Shown: positions 1 to 7,985 of the stretch, in pieces
Layout: every line of letters begins with the position of its first letter
Position numbering within the stretch: the stretch's first letter is position 1
Assembly: GCA_021827205.1 (NCBI GenBank)
Contig: JAKAWV010000006.1
Location: forward strand, 22,868-86,867
Direction: 5' to 3'
DNA from: Pseudomonadota bacterium
GTDB lineage: Bacteria > Pseudomonadota > Gammaproteobacteria > Xanthomonadales > Rhodanobacteraceae
Length of the DNA: 64,000 bases
Position numbers and translations under genes: made by a program
Notes under the pieces: model-generated
The model's input: the letters and a program-made list of their open reading frames with translations, nothing else
What the model was told of the DNA's origin: nothing
Database searches by the model: none

Positions 1-1
1 C

Positions 2-2083
2 GGCGGCCTGGTCAAGATCAATATGGCCACCGGGCAGTGGGAAAACATCGCACCCAACTTCGGCGCCAAAACCAAAAACTACCGCGCCAGTCGCAGCCTG
101 CCGATGAAATTCGATACCGCCTTCGATTCCGGCGCTCTCTACGTCGCCTATCAGTGTCTGCTGGTCTCGCGCAACGGTGGCCATTCCTGGCAGGCTTTCA
201 GCCCCGCCCTCACCACCCCCAAGGGCAAGTCTCCAGTGCCCTGCGGCACGCCGCTACCGCCGCCCAAGAAGAAAGCGAAGCGACCCCGCAACCCCTTCAA
301 GCCGGCCGGGCCCGTCATCAACGACTTCTCCATCTCCAAGATCAAGCCGGGCGTGGTCTGGACCGTGAGCAGCAACGGCCAGATCTACAACACCATGGAT
401 GGCGGCATGCACTGGAGCAATGTCAGCAACATCACCGGCGCGCCGCCTCACGCCCAATTTCACACCATCGAAGCCGGCGACAAGGTGGATACCGCCTATG
501 TCACCGCCCGCATCGTCGTCAAGCATCGCCACAAGGCCGCTCCGCCCGCCCATCCGAAAGCCGGCGTTCCGTCCCCCGCCCCACGCCATGCCCTCGCTGC
601 CGGCGACAAGGTGAATCCCGCCCACGCTACTGCCCGCATCTCCGTCAAGCCCGGCCACAAGGCCATCCCGCCCGCTCATCCGGACATCGACGTGCCGCTG
701 ATCTGGCGCACCACCGACGGCGGCAAGACTTGGGTCAGCATCGTCCGTGGCCTACCCCACGACCAGCGCACCGGCAGTTGGGTGAATGTGCTGCGCGCCG
801 ATCCCAAGCAGCCCGGCCTCCTCTTCGCCGGCACCGGGACGACCGTCTACGTCAGCTTCGACAATGGCGATCACTGGCAGCCGCTGCGCCAGAATCTGCC
901 CAGCACCGCCATCACTGACCTCGTTGTCCACACCCGGTACCACCTGAACGATCTGGTCATCAGCACCTTCGGCCGCGGCTTCTGGGTGCTGGACGACATC
1001 ACCCCGCTGCAGCAGATCGCCGCCCATGCCCAGGCCATCGCCTCTTCCCCGGTTTATCTCTTCAAGCCCGAGGAGGCCATTCGCGCCCGGATCAACAGCA
1101 ATTGGGATCAGCCCTTCTCCATCGAGGTACCGCATGCACCTAATCCGCCCTATGGCGTGATCGTGGATTACGACCTCCGCCACAAACCCAACAGACCGAT
1201 CCAGCTCCGGGTTTTCGGCCCCCATGGGAATCTGGTCCGTACCTATTCCAGCACGTTGCCGGCCCCCATCGAGGGGCAAGCCTATCCCCGCTACTGGCTG
1301 GCCACGCCCCAGTCACGCGCCCTGACCACCCATGTCGGGCTGAACCGCTTCAACTGGAACCTTCGTTATGCCCCCCCGCCGGCCTTTCACCATGACCTCG
1401 AAAACCAGATGAATAACGTGGCTGGCACCACCACTCCGGGTCCGCACGGACCCCAGGTGATCCCCGGCGTTTATACGCTCAAGCTCACCGTGGACGGCCG
1501 GGTCTACACCCGCCACGCCACCGTCGTGAACGATCCACGCGTCGGCCAGAGCCGCGACCTGATGGCCGCCCTGCGCGCCCAGAACCGGCTGACGATGCGG
1601 GCCTACCACGGCATGCAGCAGAGCTATGCAGGCCGCCTGGAAGTAGACGCCGTCAAGGCCCAGTTGACGTCGCTCATGCATGATCACCTGCCGGGCCCGC
1701 TTGCTGCGCAGGCCAAAAAGCTCGATGCCGGTCTGACCAAGATCGGCGGCAAGAAGCCGGCCCACGCTTTCCTGTTTTTCCTCCACCATGAGACGCCTAA
1801 ACCCCATACGCTGCGATCCTTCTTCGCCTTGAACAACGACTACAACTCCCTGGTCAGCCTCATGCAGGTGGGCTTGGACATGTCGCCCACACCCGCCCAG
1901 ATCGCCACCTTGAAGAGCGACTGTCGTCACTACGACCGCACAATGGCTGCCTGGAAGGCCATGCGGATGAAACAGTTGGCCGCCTTCAACACCGTGCTGG
2001 TCAAAAACCACCTGCGGGAACTCAAAGTTGCGCCCGCCAAGCTTGCCGGCCTGTCTTGTGGCGTTGTAGCCCGCGCGCACTGA
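2..2083 (+). CDS. Sortilin/BNR-repeat beta-propeller protein, 3' part
   Basis: The reading frame is open from the left edge, so the N-terminus is missing. About 690 residues remain. Repeated Asp-box (BNR) signatures such as TMDGGMHWSN, TTDGGKTWVS and SFDNGDHWQP mark sialidase/sortilin-type propeller blades. After FGRGFWVLDD a C-terminal domain of about 350 residues follows, as in the long exported VPS10/sortilin-like proteins of many bacteria, which usually exceed 900 residues. Substrate and role of this family are mostly unknown, and export is inferred from the family because the signal peptide lies outside the window. Two copies of a 28-residue Lys/His/Pro-rich unit (nt 473-556 and 599-682) are inserted in one blade. 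A GC hairpin lies just downstream. Confidence 0.8.
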   Translation, partial: GGLVKINMATGQWENIAPNFGAKTKNYRASRSLPMKFDTAFDSGALYVAYQCLLVSRNGGHSWQAFSPALTTPKGKSPVPCGTPLPPPKKKAKRPRNPFKPAGPVINDFSISKIKPGVVWTVSSNGQIYNTMDGGMHWSNVSNITGAPPHAQFHTIEAGDKVDTAYVTARIVVKHRHKAAPPAHPKAGVPSPAPRHALAAGDKVNPAHATARISVKPGHKAIPPAHPDIDVPLIWRTTDGGKTWVSIVRGLPHDQRTGSWVNVLRADPKQPGLLFAGTGTTVYVSFDNGDHWQPLRQNLPSTAITDLVVHTRYHLNDLVISTFGRGFWVLDDITPLQQIAAHAQAIASSPVYLFKPEEAIRARINSNWDQPFSIEVPHAPNPPYGVIVDYDLRHKPNRPIQLRVFGPHGNLVRTYSSTLPAPIEGQAYPRYWLATPQSRALTTHVGLNRFNWNLRYAPPPAFHHDLENQMNNVAGTTTPGPHGPQVIPGVYTLKLTVDGRVYTRHATVVNDPRVGQSRDLMAALRAQNRLTMRAYHGMQQSYAGRLEVDAVKAQLTSLMHDHLPGPLAAQAKKLDAGLTKIGGKKPAHAFLFFLHHETPKPHTLRSFFALNNDYNSLVSLMQVGLDMSPTPAQIATLKSDCRHYDRTMAAWKAMRMKQLAAFNTVLVKNHLRELKVAPAKLAGLSCGVVARAH

Positions 2084-2107
2084 GCGCGCCTGGACCACTC
2101 GCCCGAC

Positions 2108-2134
2108 GGTGGCGGCGGCCGAGCTGCCGCCACC
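2108..2134 (+). terminator. GC hairpin after the propeller gene
   Basis: GGTGGCGGC at 2108-2116 pairs perfectly with GCCGCCACC at 2126-2134 around a 9-nt loop, 25 bases after the stop codon. Only a short, interrupted T-rich stretch follows, so it is a weak intrinsic terminator candidate. Confidence 0.4.
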
Positions 2135-2217
2135 GCGTGATTTCGATAGAAGGCGCCCTGTGTCGTCAACCTGTCGGGTTTCCCACGCGGCTTGATATTG
2201 GCGGAAATACTCCGTCA

Positions 2218-2361
2218 TGCAACGAAAAACGGCGCTCGCTGTTCGACGCGCAGGATCGGGTGGACCGGCAGCGCGAGGCGTTGATCGCCAACATCGAAGG
2301 CAAGCTCGAGCAACAGCGATCCGCGTCGGTGCTATTCACCGCAAGCTGGCGCCTGGTTTGA
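2218..2361 (+). pseudogene. C-terminal remnant of an SNF2-type helicase
   Basis: About 47 codons ending in TGA encode a segment with FDAQDRVDRQREALIANIEG and a final LFTASWRLV. This resembles, from memory of the family, the extreme C-terminus of large SNF2/DEAD-like helicase proteins found in bacterial defence loci. No helicase motif and no start codon in a sensible context lie upstream. The piece is therefore read as the tail left when the rest of the gene was deleted. It lies just before the DUF2130-Septu-type III restriction cluster. The assignment rests on a short match. Confidence 0.45.
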
Positions 2362-2419
2362 GTTTTGTGCTTGCCACCTGGTTCGACAGGAGAGCACACC
2401 CGTCACCGAACTCTGAAGC

Positions 2420-2477
2420 CTAGTTCCGCCATCCACTCTAGTTCCGCCATCCACTTCAGAGTAATTTTCAGAGTAAT
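2420..2477 (+). repeat. Two adjacent tandem duplications upstream of the DUF2130 gene
   Basis: An 18-bp unit (CTAGTTCCGCCATCCACT) occurs twice back to back at 2420-2437 and 2438-2455. TTCAGAGTAAT then occurs twice at 2455-2465 and 2467-2477, a 12-bp step. The repeats end 40 bp before the start of the defence gene run. They could be operator sites or a deletion scar. The rest of 2135-2517, apart from the helicase tail, shows nothing recognisable. Confidence 0.7.
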
Positions 2478-2517
2478 GCACTGCACCGAGCAACTGATGC
2501 GTACTGGGGGTGAAACG

Positions 2518-3819
2518 ATGAGCGAAAACGATCCGCGCATGACCGAACCGGTCATCGTCTGTCCCAACTGCAAGACGGAGATCAAGCTCACCGAGTCGCT
2601 GGCGGCGCCACTGATCGAGTCCACGCGCAAGCAGTTCGAGCAGAAGCTGTCCGAGAAGGATGCAGAAATCGCCCGGCGTGAGCAGTCCCTTCGCGACAAG
2701 GAAAAGCAGGTCGCTGACGCGAAGCGCACGCTCGATCAGCAGGTGGCCGATCAGGTCGCGGAGCAGCTCGCATCCGAGCGCGCCCGGGTGATCGCCGAAG
2801 AGTCCAGGAAGGCCAAGCTCGCCAGCGCCGCGGAGCTTGAGAGCAAAGGGCGCGAGCTGGTCGAGCTGCAGGAAGTTTTGAAGGAGCGCGACGGGAAGCT
2901 GGCCGAGGCGCAGAAGGCGCAGGCCGACCTCATCAAGAAGCAGCGCGAGCTGGATGATGCCAAGCGCGAGCTGGAACTGACCGTCGAGAAGCGCGTACAG
3001 GAGGGTTTGACCGAGGTTCGCTCACAGGCCAAACGCGAAGCCGAAGAGGGCCTCAGGCTCACGGTGGCGGAGAAGGAGCAGACCATCGCTTCGATGCAGA
3101 AGAAGATCGAGGAGCTGAAGCAGAAAGCCGAGCAAGGCTCGCAGCAGATGCAGGGCGAGGTGCAGGAACTGGAGCTGGAAGGCCTGTTGCGCGCCAAGTT
3201 CCCGTTCGACACCATCGAACCCGTACCCAAGGGCGAATTCGGCGGCGATGCGATCCAGCGTGTGATGAGCCAGGGTGGTCAACCTTGCGGCATCATCCTG
3301 TGGGAATCGAAACGCACCAAGAACTGGAGTGATGGCTGGCTGGTCAAGCTGCGTGAAGATCAGCGCACCGCGAAGGCCGAAGTCTCAGTACTGGTCAGCC
3401 AGGCCTTGCCGAAAGGCGTAGAGACGTTCGACGTGATCGACACCGTCTGGGTCACACACCCGCGCGCGGCGCTGCCCGTGGCGACGATACTGCGTCACAC
3501 GCTGCTGCAGATCAGCACCGCCCGGCAGGTCTCGGAAGGGCAGCAGACCAAAACCGAAATGGTCTACCAGTACCTGACCGGGCCGCGCTTCCGGTTGCGT
3601 GTCGAGGCGATCGTCGAAGCGTTCTCCAGCTTGAAGGACGACCTCGACAAGGAGCGCAAGGTGATCATGAAGCAGTGGGCCGTGCGCGAGAAGCAGATCG
3701 AGCGGGTGATGGGGGCGACGGTAGGGATGTATGGAGATTTGCAGGGCATTGCAGGGAAATCATTGCAGGAGATCGAGGGGTTGGAGTTTCCAGCGCTGGA
3801 AGGCCACGCGGTCGAGTAG
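2518..3819 (+). CDS. DUF2130 (COG4487) protein, coiled coil plus nuclease-like domain
   Basis: 433 residues. The chosen ATG follows GGGGGTGA and opens with MSENDPRMTEP. A single CPNC knuckle (residues 15-18) is followed by about 200 residues of charged heptad-like sequence, a long coiled coil. The C-terminal domain holds D244 in GEFGGDA and the strand WESKRT (E263, K265), arranged like a PD-(D/E)xK nuclease core; that nuclease reading is my inference. DUF2130 proteins have no settled biochemical function. The gene is followed after 29 bp by a Septu-like ATPase and looks like the first gene of the defence run, so it may be an accessory nuclease or sensor of that system. Confidence 0.85.
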   Translation: MSENDPRMTEPVIVCPNCKTEIKLTESLAAPLIESTRKQFEQKLSEKDAEIARREQSLRDKEKQVADAKRTLDQQVADQVAEQLASERARVIAEESRKAKLASAAELESKGRELVELQEVLKERDGKLAEAQKAQADLIKKQRELDDAKRELELTVEKRVQEGLTEVRSQAKREAEEGLRLTVAEKEQTIASMQKKIEELKQKAEQGSQQMQGEVQELELEGLLRAKFPFDTIEPVPKGEFGGDAIQRVMSQGGQPCGIILWESKRTKNWSDGWLVKLREDQRTAKAEVSVLVSQALPKGVETFDVIDTVWVTHPRAALPVATILRHTLLQISTARQVSEGQQTKTEMVYQYLTGPRFRLRVEAIVEAFSSLKDDLDKERKVIMKQWAVREKQIERVMGATVGMYGDLQGIAGKSLQEIEGLEFPALEGHAVE

Positions 3820-3848
3820 ACTTCCCGCCGAAAAAGAGGGCACGAATC

Positions 3849-5144
3849 ATGTACGTCGAAAAAGTATCTTTGAAAAATATTCGCGGATTCGACGACCTGA
3901 GCTTCGACCTCAAACGTCCCGACGGCAGCTATGCCGGCTGGACCGTGTTCACCGGTAACAATGGCTCTGGTAAGAGCACGCTGCTGAAGGCTATCGCCGT
4001 CGGACTGGTGGGGCGGGACACGGCCCGTGCGCTGCAGCCCAGCTTTCATCGCTGGATACGAAGTGGCGCCACGGAGGCCAGCATTCAGCTTGATATCGTC
4101 CGCACTGTAGGCGATGACGATCTTGTCGGTTTCGGGAATGCACCGGCAAAAACTTTTCCAGCGAGAATCTCCCTGACGAACGGAGGAAGGGAAACGACTC
4201 TCCAAGCTGCCGTTCCGGCGGGTAAACAGCGCAATTATCAAACGCCCGACCGAACTATTTGGGCCAACAGCGCGAACGGCTGGTTTTCTTGCGGCTATGG
4301 ACCTTTCCGGCGTATTTTCGGCGCTTCGCCCGAAGCCGTCCAGCAAATGGTTTTCCCCTCGACAGCACGTTTTGCGACCATGTTCCAGGAGGCTGCATCC
4401 CTAGCGGAAGCGGATCGCTGGTTGCGCAACCTGAAATATAAAGAGCTTGAAAACAAGCAAGCCGAGCGCGAGCAACTGTCCCTGCTCCTGGAGATTTTGA
4501 AAGACGATCTGATGCCCAATCAGATCACGGTGGATCGCGTCGACTCCGATGGGCTTTGGCTGACGGATCGCAAAGGTGTCCATCTAGCATGGGGCGAAAT
4601 GAGCGATGGTTATCGCGCCGCGCTCGCCTTGCTGACCGACATCCTACGTCATCTTATCAACGCCTATGGCATTGATGGCTTGATCGAGCAAGACGCCGAT
4701 AGCCGAATTTTTGTCAAGCGGAGTGGCGTCGTGCTGATCGACGAAATCGACGCTCACTTGCATCCCGAATGGCAGCGGGAAATCGGTTTCTGGCTCAAAC
4801 GCCATTTTCCGAATATTCAGTTTCTGGTCACCACCCATAGTCCGCTTATCTGTCAAGCGGCTGATCCGAACGGCCTGTTCGTCCTGCCGGAGCCTGGTAG
4901 CGACGACAAACCGCGCTCCTTGTCAAAAGAGGAATACGAAAAAGTCATCGCGTCCCGGCCGGACACGATCCTGCTGACATCTGCCTTCGGTTTACAGAAT
5001 ACCCGTTCCTCCCGCGCTATTGAGGGACGCGCGGATCTCGCTCGCCTGAAAGCGAAAAAGCGAGCTGGCGCCAAACTAACTGACGTTGAAAAGGAGAAAG
5101 AAAAGCAGCTGCAGTTGTTTGCCGTCGATGGTGAAGAACTCTGA
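3849..5144 (+). CDS. ptuA: Septu-like ATPase (PtuA-type, ABC/AAA family)
   Basis: 431 residues starting at the ATG that gives MYVEKVSLKNIRGFDDL, the usual start of OLD/PtuA-type ATPases. Walker A is GNNGSGKST (residues 36-44, K42), the ABC-signature equivalent is EMSDGYRAAL (from residue 250), Walker B is VVLIDEID (D298, E299), and TTHSPL is the switch histidine. The next gene begins 3 bp after the stop and encodes an HNH nuclease of the PtuB/retron-associated type. The pair therefore matches the Septu antiphage architecture, in which ATPase and HNH protein form one complex. Base composition is clearly less GC-rich than the chromosome to the right, which suggests transfer. No retron reverse transcriptase is present. 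Confidence 0.85.
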   Translation: MYVEKVSLKNIRGFDDLSFDLKRPDGSYAGWTVFTGNNGSGKSTLLKAIAVGLVGRDTARALQPSFHRWIRSGATEASIQLDIVRTVGDDDLVGFGNAPAKTFPARISLTNGGRETTLQAAVPAGKQRNYQTPDRTIWANSANGWFSCGYGPFRRIFGASPEAVQQMVFPSTARFATMFQEAASLAEADRWLRNLKYKELENKQAEREQLSLLLEILKDDLMPNQITVDRVDSDGLWLTDRKGVHLAWGEMSDGYRAALALLTDILRHLINAYGIDGLIEQDADSRIFVKRSGVVLIDEIDAHLHPEWQREIGFWLKRHFPNIQFLVTTHSPLICQAADPNGLFVLPEPGSDDKPRSLSKEEYEKVIASRPDTILLTSAFGLQNTRSSRAIEGRADLARLKAKKRAGAKLTDVEKEKEKQLQLFAVDGEEL

Positions 5145-5147
5145 CCC

Positions 5148-5885
5148 ATGCGCCGCATCGCGCGCCAGCCTCTACCGTCGGTTACAGCCAGAGCACTCGT
5201 CAAGCGCCAGAGAGATGCCGACGACGGGCGAGCTGCCGGCACGCTGGACATCAAACAAACCTGGAAAATGGCCAGGCGGAGCAAGCCGCTCAAGACTGTC
5301 GACGCCACGCTCAGAGCCATGGCTGGCAGCCGCGAGCGCTGCATGTACTGTTGCGATTCTCACGGCACAGACATCGAGCATTTCTGGCCCAAGGCCAATT
5401 ACCCGGAACGGTTGTTTCAATGGTCGAATCTTATGCTTTGCTGCGCCGAATGCGGCCGCTTCAAAGGGAATCGATTCCCTCTGAACAATGAAATGCCTGC
5501 GCTGGTCGATCCAACGGCCGACGACCCATGGGAGTTTCTCGACTTCGACCCGACAACAGGCGTTGTCGTAGCCCGTTTCGATCCTACGGCTAACGCCGAA
5601 AGCCCCAAGGGAGTCGAGACTGTCCGACTATTGCAACTGGACCGCCGTGAGGCGCTTAACGATGGCTATCTGAAAACCTGGCGGCGTCTGGTAGCTACGG
5701 TAGAGGCGGTCCTGAATCAGGAGCAGCCCGATGCAAAAATGCTGATGAGAGCGTTGGTCGAGGCTGATGACCATGAATTGCTGGGCTGGTGCCTGTTCGG
5801 TACTGGGCAGCGGGTTGCTCCATTTTTAAATTTGCACACTCAATGGCCCGAAGTATGGGCGGAGTGCGTTGATGCCTTGTCGTAG
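5148..5885 (+). CDS. ptuB: HNH endonuclease, PtuB-type Septu effector
   Basis: 245 residues. Two CxxC knuckles, CMYC (65-68) and CAEC (99-102), flank DIEHFWPK (H78 as putative catalytic histidine) and WSNL, the zinc-binding HNH layout of the family paired with retron/Septu ATPases. It starts 3 bp after ptuA, so the two are translated together. In known Septu systems this protein is the nuclease effector held by PtuA; cutting of phage or host nucleic acid here is inferred. The stop lies 7 bp before the type III methyltransferase start, placing the Septu pair in the same likely transcript as the restriction genes. Confidence 0.85.
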   Translation: MRRIARQPLPSVTARALVKRQRDADDGRAAGTLDIKQTWKMARRSKPLKTVDATLRAMAGSRERCMYCCDSHGTDIEHFWPKANYPERLFQWSNLMLCCAECGRFKGNRFPLNNEMPALVDPTADDPWEFLDFDPTTGVVVARFDPTANAESPKGVETVRLLQLDRREALNDGYLKTWRRLVATVEAVLNQEQPDAKMLMRALVEADDHELLGWCLFGTGQRVAPFLNLHTQWPEVWAECVDALS

Positions 5886-5892
5886 GTATTCC

Positions 5893-7581
5893 ATGACCAA
5901 ACAAAAACTTGAACTGACCTGGATCGGCAAGGACGTACGGCTCAAGTTGGAGCCGCGCATCCTGCTGGAGGACCCGGCTAGGAGTTATCATGCAAAGCAC
6001 CGGGTGACGGAGAACGATTTCTTCGATAACCGGCTGATTTTTAGTGACAACCTGCTGGCGCTGAAAGCGCTGGAGCAGGAATTCGCTGGCAAGGTGAAGT
6101 GCGTGTTCATCGACCCGCCTTACAACACCGGCAGCGCGTTCACGCATTACGACGACGGGGTGGAGCATTCGATCTGGCTGTCGCTGATGCGTGACAGGCT
6201 GGAGATAATCCGGCGACTGTTGTCGGAGGATGGCTCGCTATGGATCACGATTGATGACAACGAGGCGCACTACCTGAAGGTGCTGTGCGACGAGGTGTTC
6301 GGACGGCCCAACTTCGTGGCGAATGTGGTTTGGGAGAAAGTTTACACGCCAAAGAGTAATGGTCGTGGCTTAAGCGGTGACCATGACCATGTGTTGGTGA
6401 TTGCAAAGTCGCCGAGATGGCTTGAGTCCGGCTGGAACATGCTGCCTCGGAACGAAGAGCAGCAGGGCAGATTTAGAAACCCCGATAACGACCCAGACGG
6501 ACCGTGGAGGACGTATCCCCTTGACGTTCGTACCGAGGATGGCGCGAAACGAGAGAAATACCGATATGAGGTCATGCTCCCGTCAGGTAGGCTTGTGAAG
6601 CCAGCGCAAGGACGCCACTGGGCGCTACCGAAGGACGAGTTCGAACGGCAACGAAATGCCGGCGAAATCTACTTCGGCAAGGACGGCGCTGCTATGCCGA
6701 CCAAAAAGGTTTATTTGAAGAACGCAAAGCAGGGCGTGATTGCGCGAACTTGGTGGACGTACAAGGAGGTCGGAGGCAACCAAGATGCAAAACGTGAAGT
6801 TCTCGCCCTTTTCGGGGATTCGGGCTTTATTACGCCAAAGCCGGAAGCACTACTCCACCGTGTCCTGACGATAGCGACCAACCCCGGCGACCTCGTCCTC
6901 GACTCCTTCGCCGGTTCCGGCACCACTGGCGCCGTCGCCCAAAAAATGGGCCGTCGCTGGATCATGGTGGAGCTGGGCGAGCACTGCCACACCCACATCA
7001 TTCCGCGTCTGCAGAAGGTCATCGACGGCGAGGACCAGGGCGGCATCACCGAGGCGGTGGGCTGGAAAGGCGGCGGCGGCTTCCGCTACTACCGCCTGGC
7101 GCCCTCGCTGATGGAGAAGGACCGCTGGGGCAACTGGGTCATCAACAAGGAATACAACGCGGCGCAGCTCGCGGAGGCGCTGTGCAAGCTAGAAGGCTTC
7201 ACCTATGCGCCCTCGGACGCCGTGTACTGGCAGCACGGCATCTCCACCGAGCGCGACTTCATCTACGTGACCACGGCGACCCTGTCGCACGAGCAGTTGC
7301 AACAACTGTCCGATGAGGTGGGGCCGGAGCGCTCGTTGCTGGTGCTGTGCACGGCATTCCGCGGACGCGGCGACTATCCGAACCTGACGGTGAAGAAGAT
7401 CCCGCGGCAGGTGCTGTCACGCTGCGAGTGGGGGCATGACGACTATTCGCTGCAGGTCGAGAACCTGCCGAAGGCGCCGCCTGCGCAGGGTGCGGCTCCA
7501 GCTAGTGCCGACCCTCACCCCAACCCCTCTCCCGAGGGGAGAGGGGCTCAGGCGGGATTGTTCGAGGATGAGCCCGCATGA
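5893..7581 (+). CDS. mod: Type III restriction-modification methyltransferase (Mod)
   Basis: 562 residues from the ATG giving MTKQKLELTWIGK. The catalytic motif DPPYNTG (74-80) comes before the AdoMet-binding motif DSFAGSGTTG (337-346), the order of beta-class N6-adenine methyltransferases such as type III Mod subunits. The target-recognition region lies between them, and its bases (about 6340-6870) are visibly less GC-rich than both flanks, as expected if this module was exchanged. The C-terminus runs through a palindromic repeat at 7512-7546 that supplies extra residues PHPNPSPEGRG. The stop overlaps the next start (ATGA). The matching Res gene lies 1.3 kb downstream, separated by a RhuM remnant and a Fic gene. 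Confidence 0.9.
   Translation: MTKQKLELTWIGKDVRLKLEPRILLEDPARSYHAKHRVTENDFFDNRLIFSDNLLALKALEQEFAGKVKCVFIDPPYNTGSAFTHYDDGVEHSIWLSLMRDRLEIIRRLLSEDGSLWITIDDNEAHYLKVLCDEVFGRPNFVANVVWEKVYTPKSNGRGLSGDHDHVLVIAKSPRWLESGWNMLPRNEEQQGRFRNPDNDPDGPWRTYPLDVRTEDGAKREKYRYEVMLPSGRLVKPAQGRHWALPKDEFERQRNAGEIYFGKDGAAMPTKKVYLKNAKQGVIARTWWTYKEVGGNQDAKREVLALFGDSGFITPKPEALLHRVLTIATNPGDLVLDSFAGSGTTGAVAQKMGRRWIMVELGEHCHTHIIPRLQKVIDGEDQGGITEAVGWKGGGGFRYYRLAPSLMEKDRWGNWVINKEYNAAQLAEALCKLEGFTYAPSDAVYWQHGISTERDFIYVTTATLSHEQLQQLSDEVGPERSLLVLCTAFRGRGDYPNLTVKKIPRQVLSRCEWGHDDYSLQVENLPKAPPAQGAAPASADPHPNPSPEGRGAQAGLFEDEPA
7512..7546 (+). repeat. REP-like palindrome inside the mod reading frame
   Basis: CCCCTCTCCC at 7524-7533 pairs with GGGAGAGGGG at 7537-7546 around a 3-nt loop and is preceded by CCCTCACCCCAA. 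This is the common extragenic palindrome seen in Xanthomonas/Pseudomonas genomes. Here it is translated as part of Mod. A related half-site (CCCCTCTCCCGGCGGG) occurs near 52563, before gshA. Confidence 0.7.
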
Positions 7582-7985
7582 GCCAGCCTACGGAAAAGCC
7601 CGGTGGGGGGTCGGAACTGCTGCTGTACCGGACAGAGGACGCACGCACGCGCATCGAGGTTCGGCTGCAGGACGACCCGGTCTGGTTGACCCAGGCGCAG
7701 ATGGCGGATTTGTTCCAGTCCACGCCGCAGGAGGCAACTTGTAAGGATTACTTACAAGTTCGGGCGGAGGGCGCCCGTTCGGTGCAGTGCAGCCTCAGGT
7801 TCTACAGCTTGGACGCCATTCTCGCGGTCGGCTACCGCGTGCGCAGCCCGCGCGGCACGCAGTGCGACGAGGATGAAGCTGGGCAGAAAGTGGGAGGGCA
7901 AGAAATACATCGGCCTGCCAACACCATCACCGCACGCCCGAGCCCGTGGCTTCTGAAGCCGGAGTCTCAGGCAATGACGCCATGA
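7578..7985 (+). pseudogene. RhuM family protein, internally deleted and truncated
   Basis: The frame starts at an ATGA overlap with mod and reads WLTQAQMADLFQSTPQ, then jumps to EATCKDYLQVRAEGAR and AILAVGYRVRSPRGTQ. In RhuM proteins about 20-25 residues normally lie between the first two blocks, and RGTQ continues into FRRWAT and a long C-terminal domain. Here the frame loses homology after about 7866 and runs into sequence that is better read as a small ORF and fic. RhuM-type genes often sit between mod and res in restriction loci. This copy is most likely dead. Confidence 0.7.
7873..7956 (+). CDS. 27-aa ORF just before fic
   Basis: ATG to TGA encodes MKLGRKWEGKKYIGLPTPSP plus seven residues. 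Its stop overlaps the GTG start of the longest fic frame, suggesting translational coupling. It is basic and proline-rich. I do not recognise a family; it may be a leader peptide or what is left of an upstream partner gene. Support is only position and a clean start and stop. Confidence 0.3.
   Translation: MKLGRKWEGKKYIGLPTPSPHARARGF

Noticed and set aside
2056-2361. 101-codon frame starting inside the propeller gene
   Set aside because: Only the last 47 codons resemble a protein; the first part is unrelated sequence over the previous gene's end and hairpin.
3849-5885. Retron of the Ec78 type (ATPase, HNH plus reverse transcriptase)
   Set aside because: No reverse transcriptase or structured non-coding RNA region is next to the pair, so plain Septu fits better.
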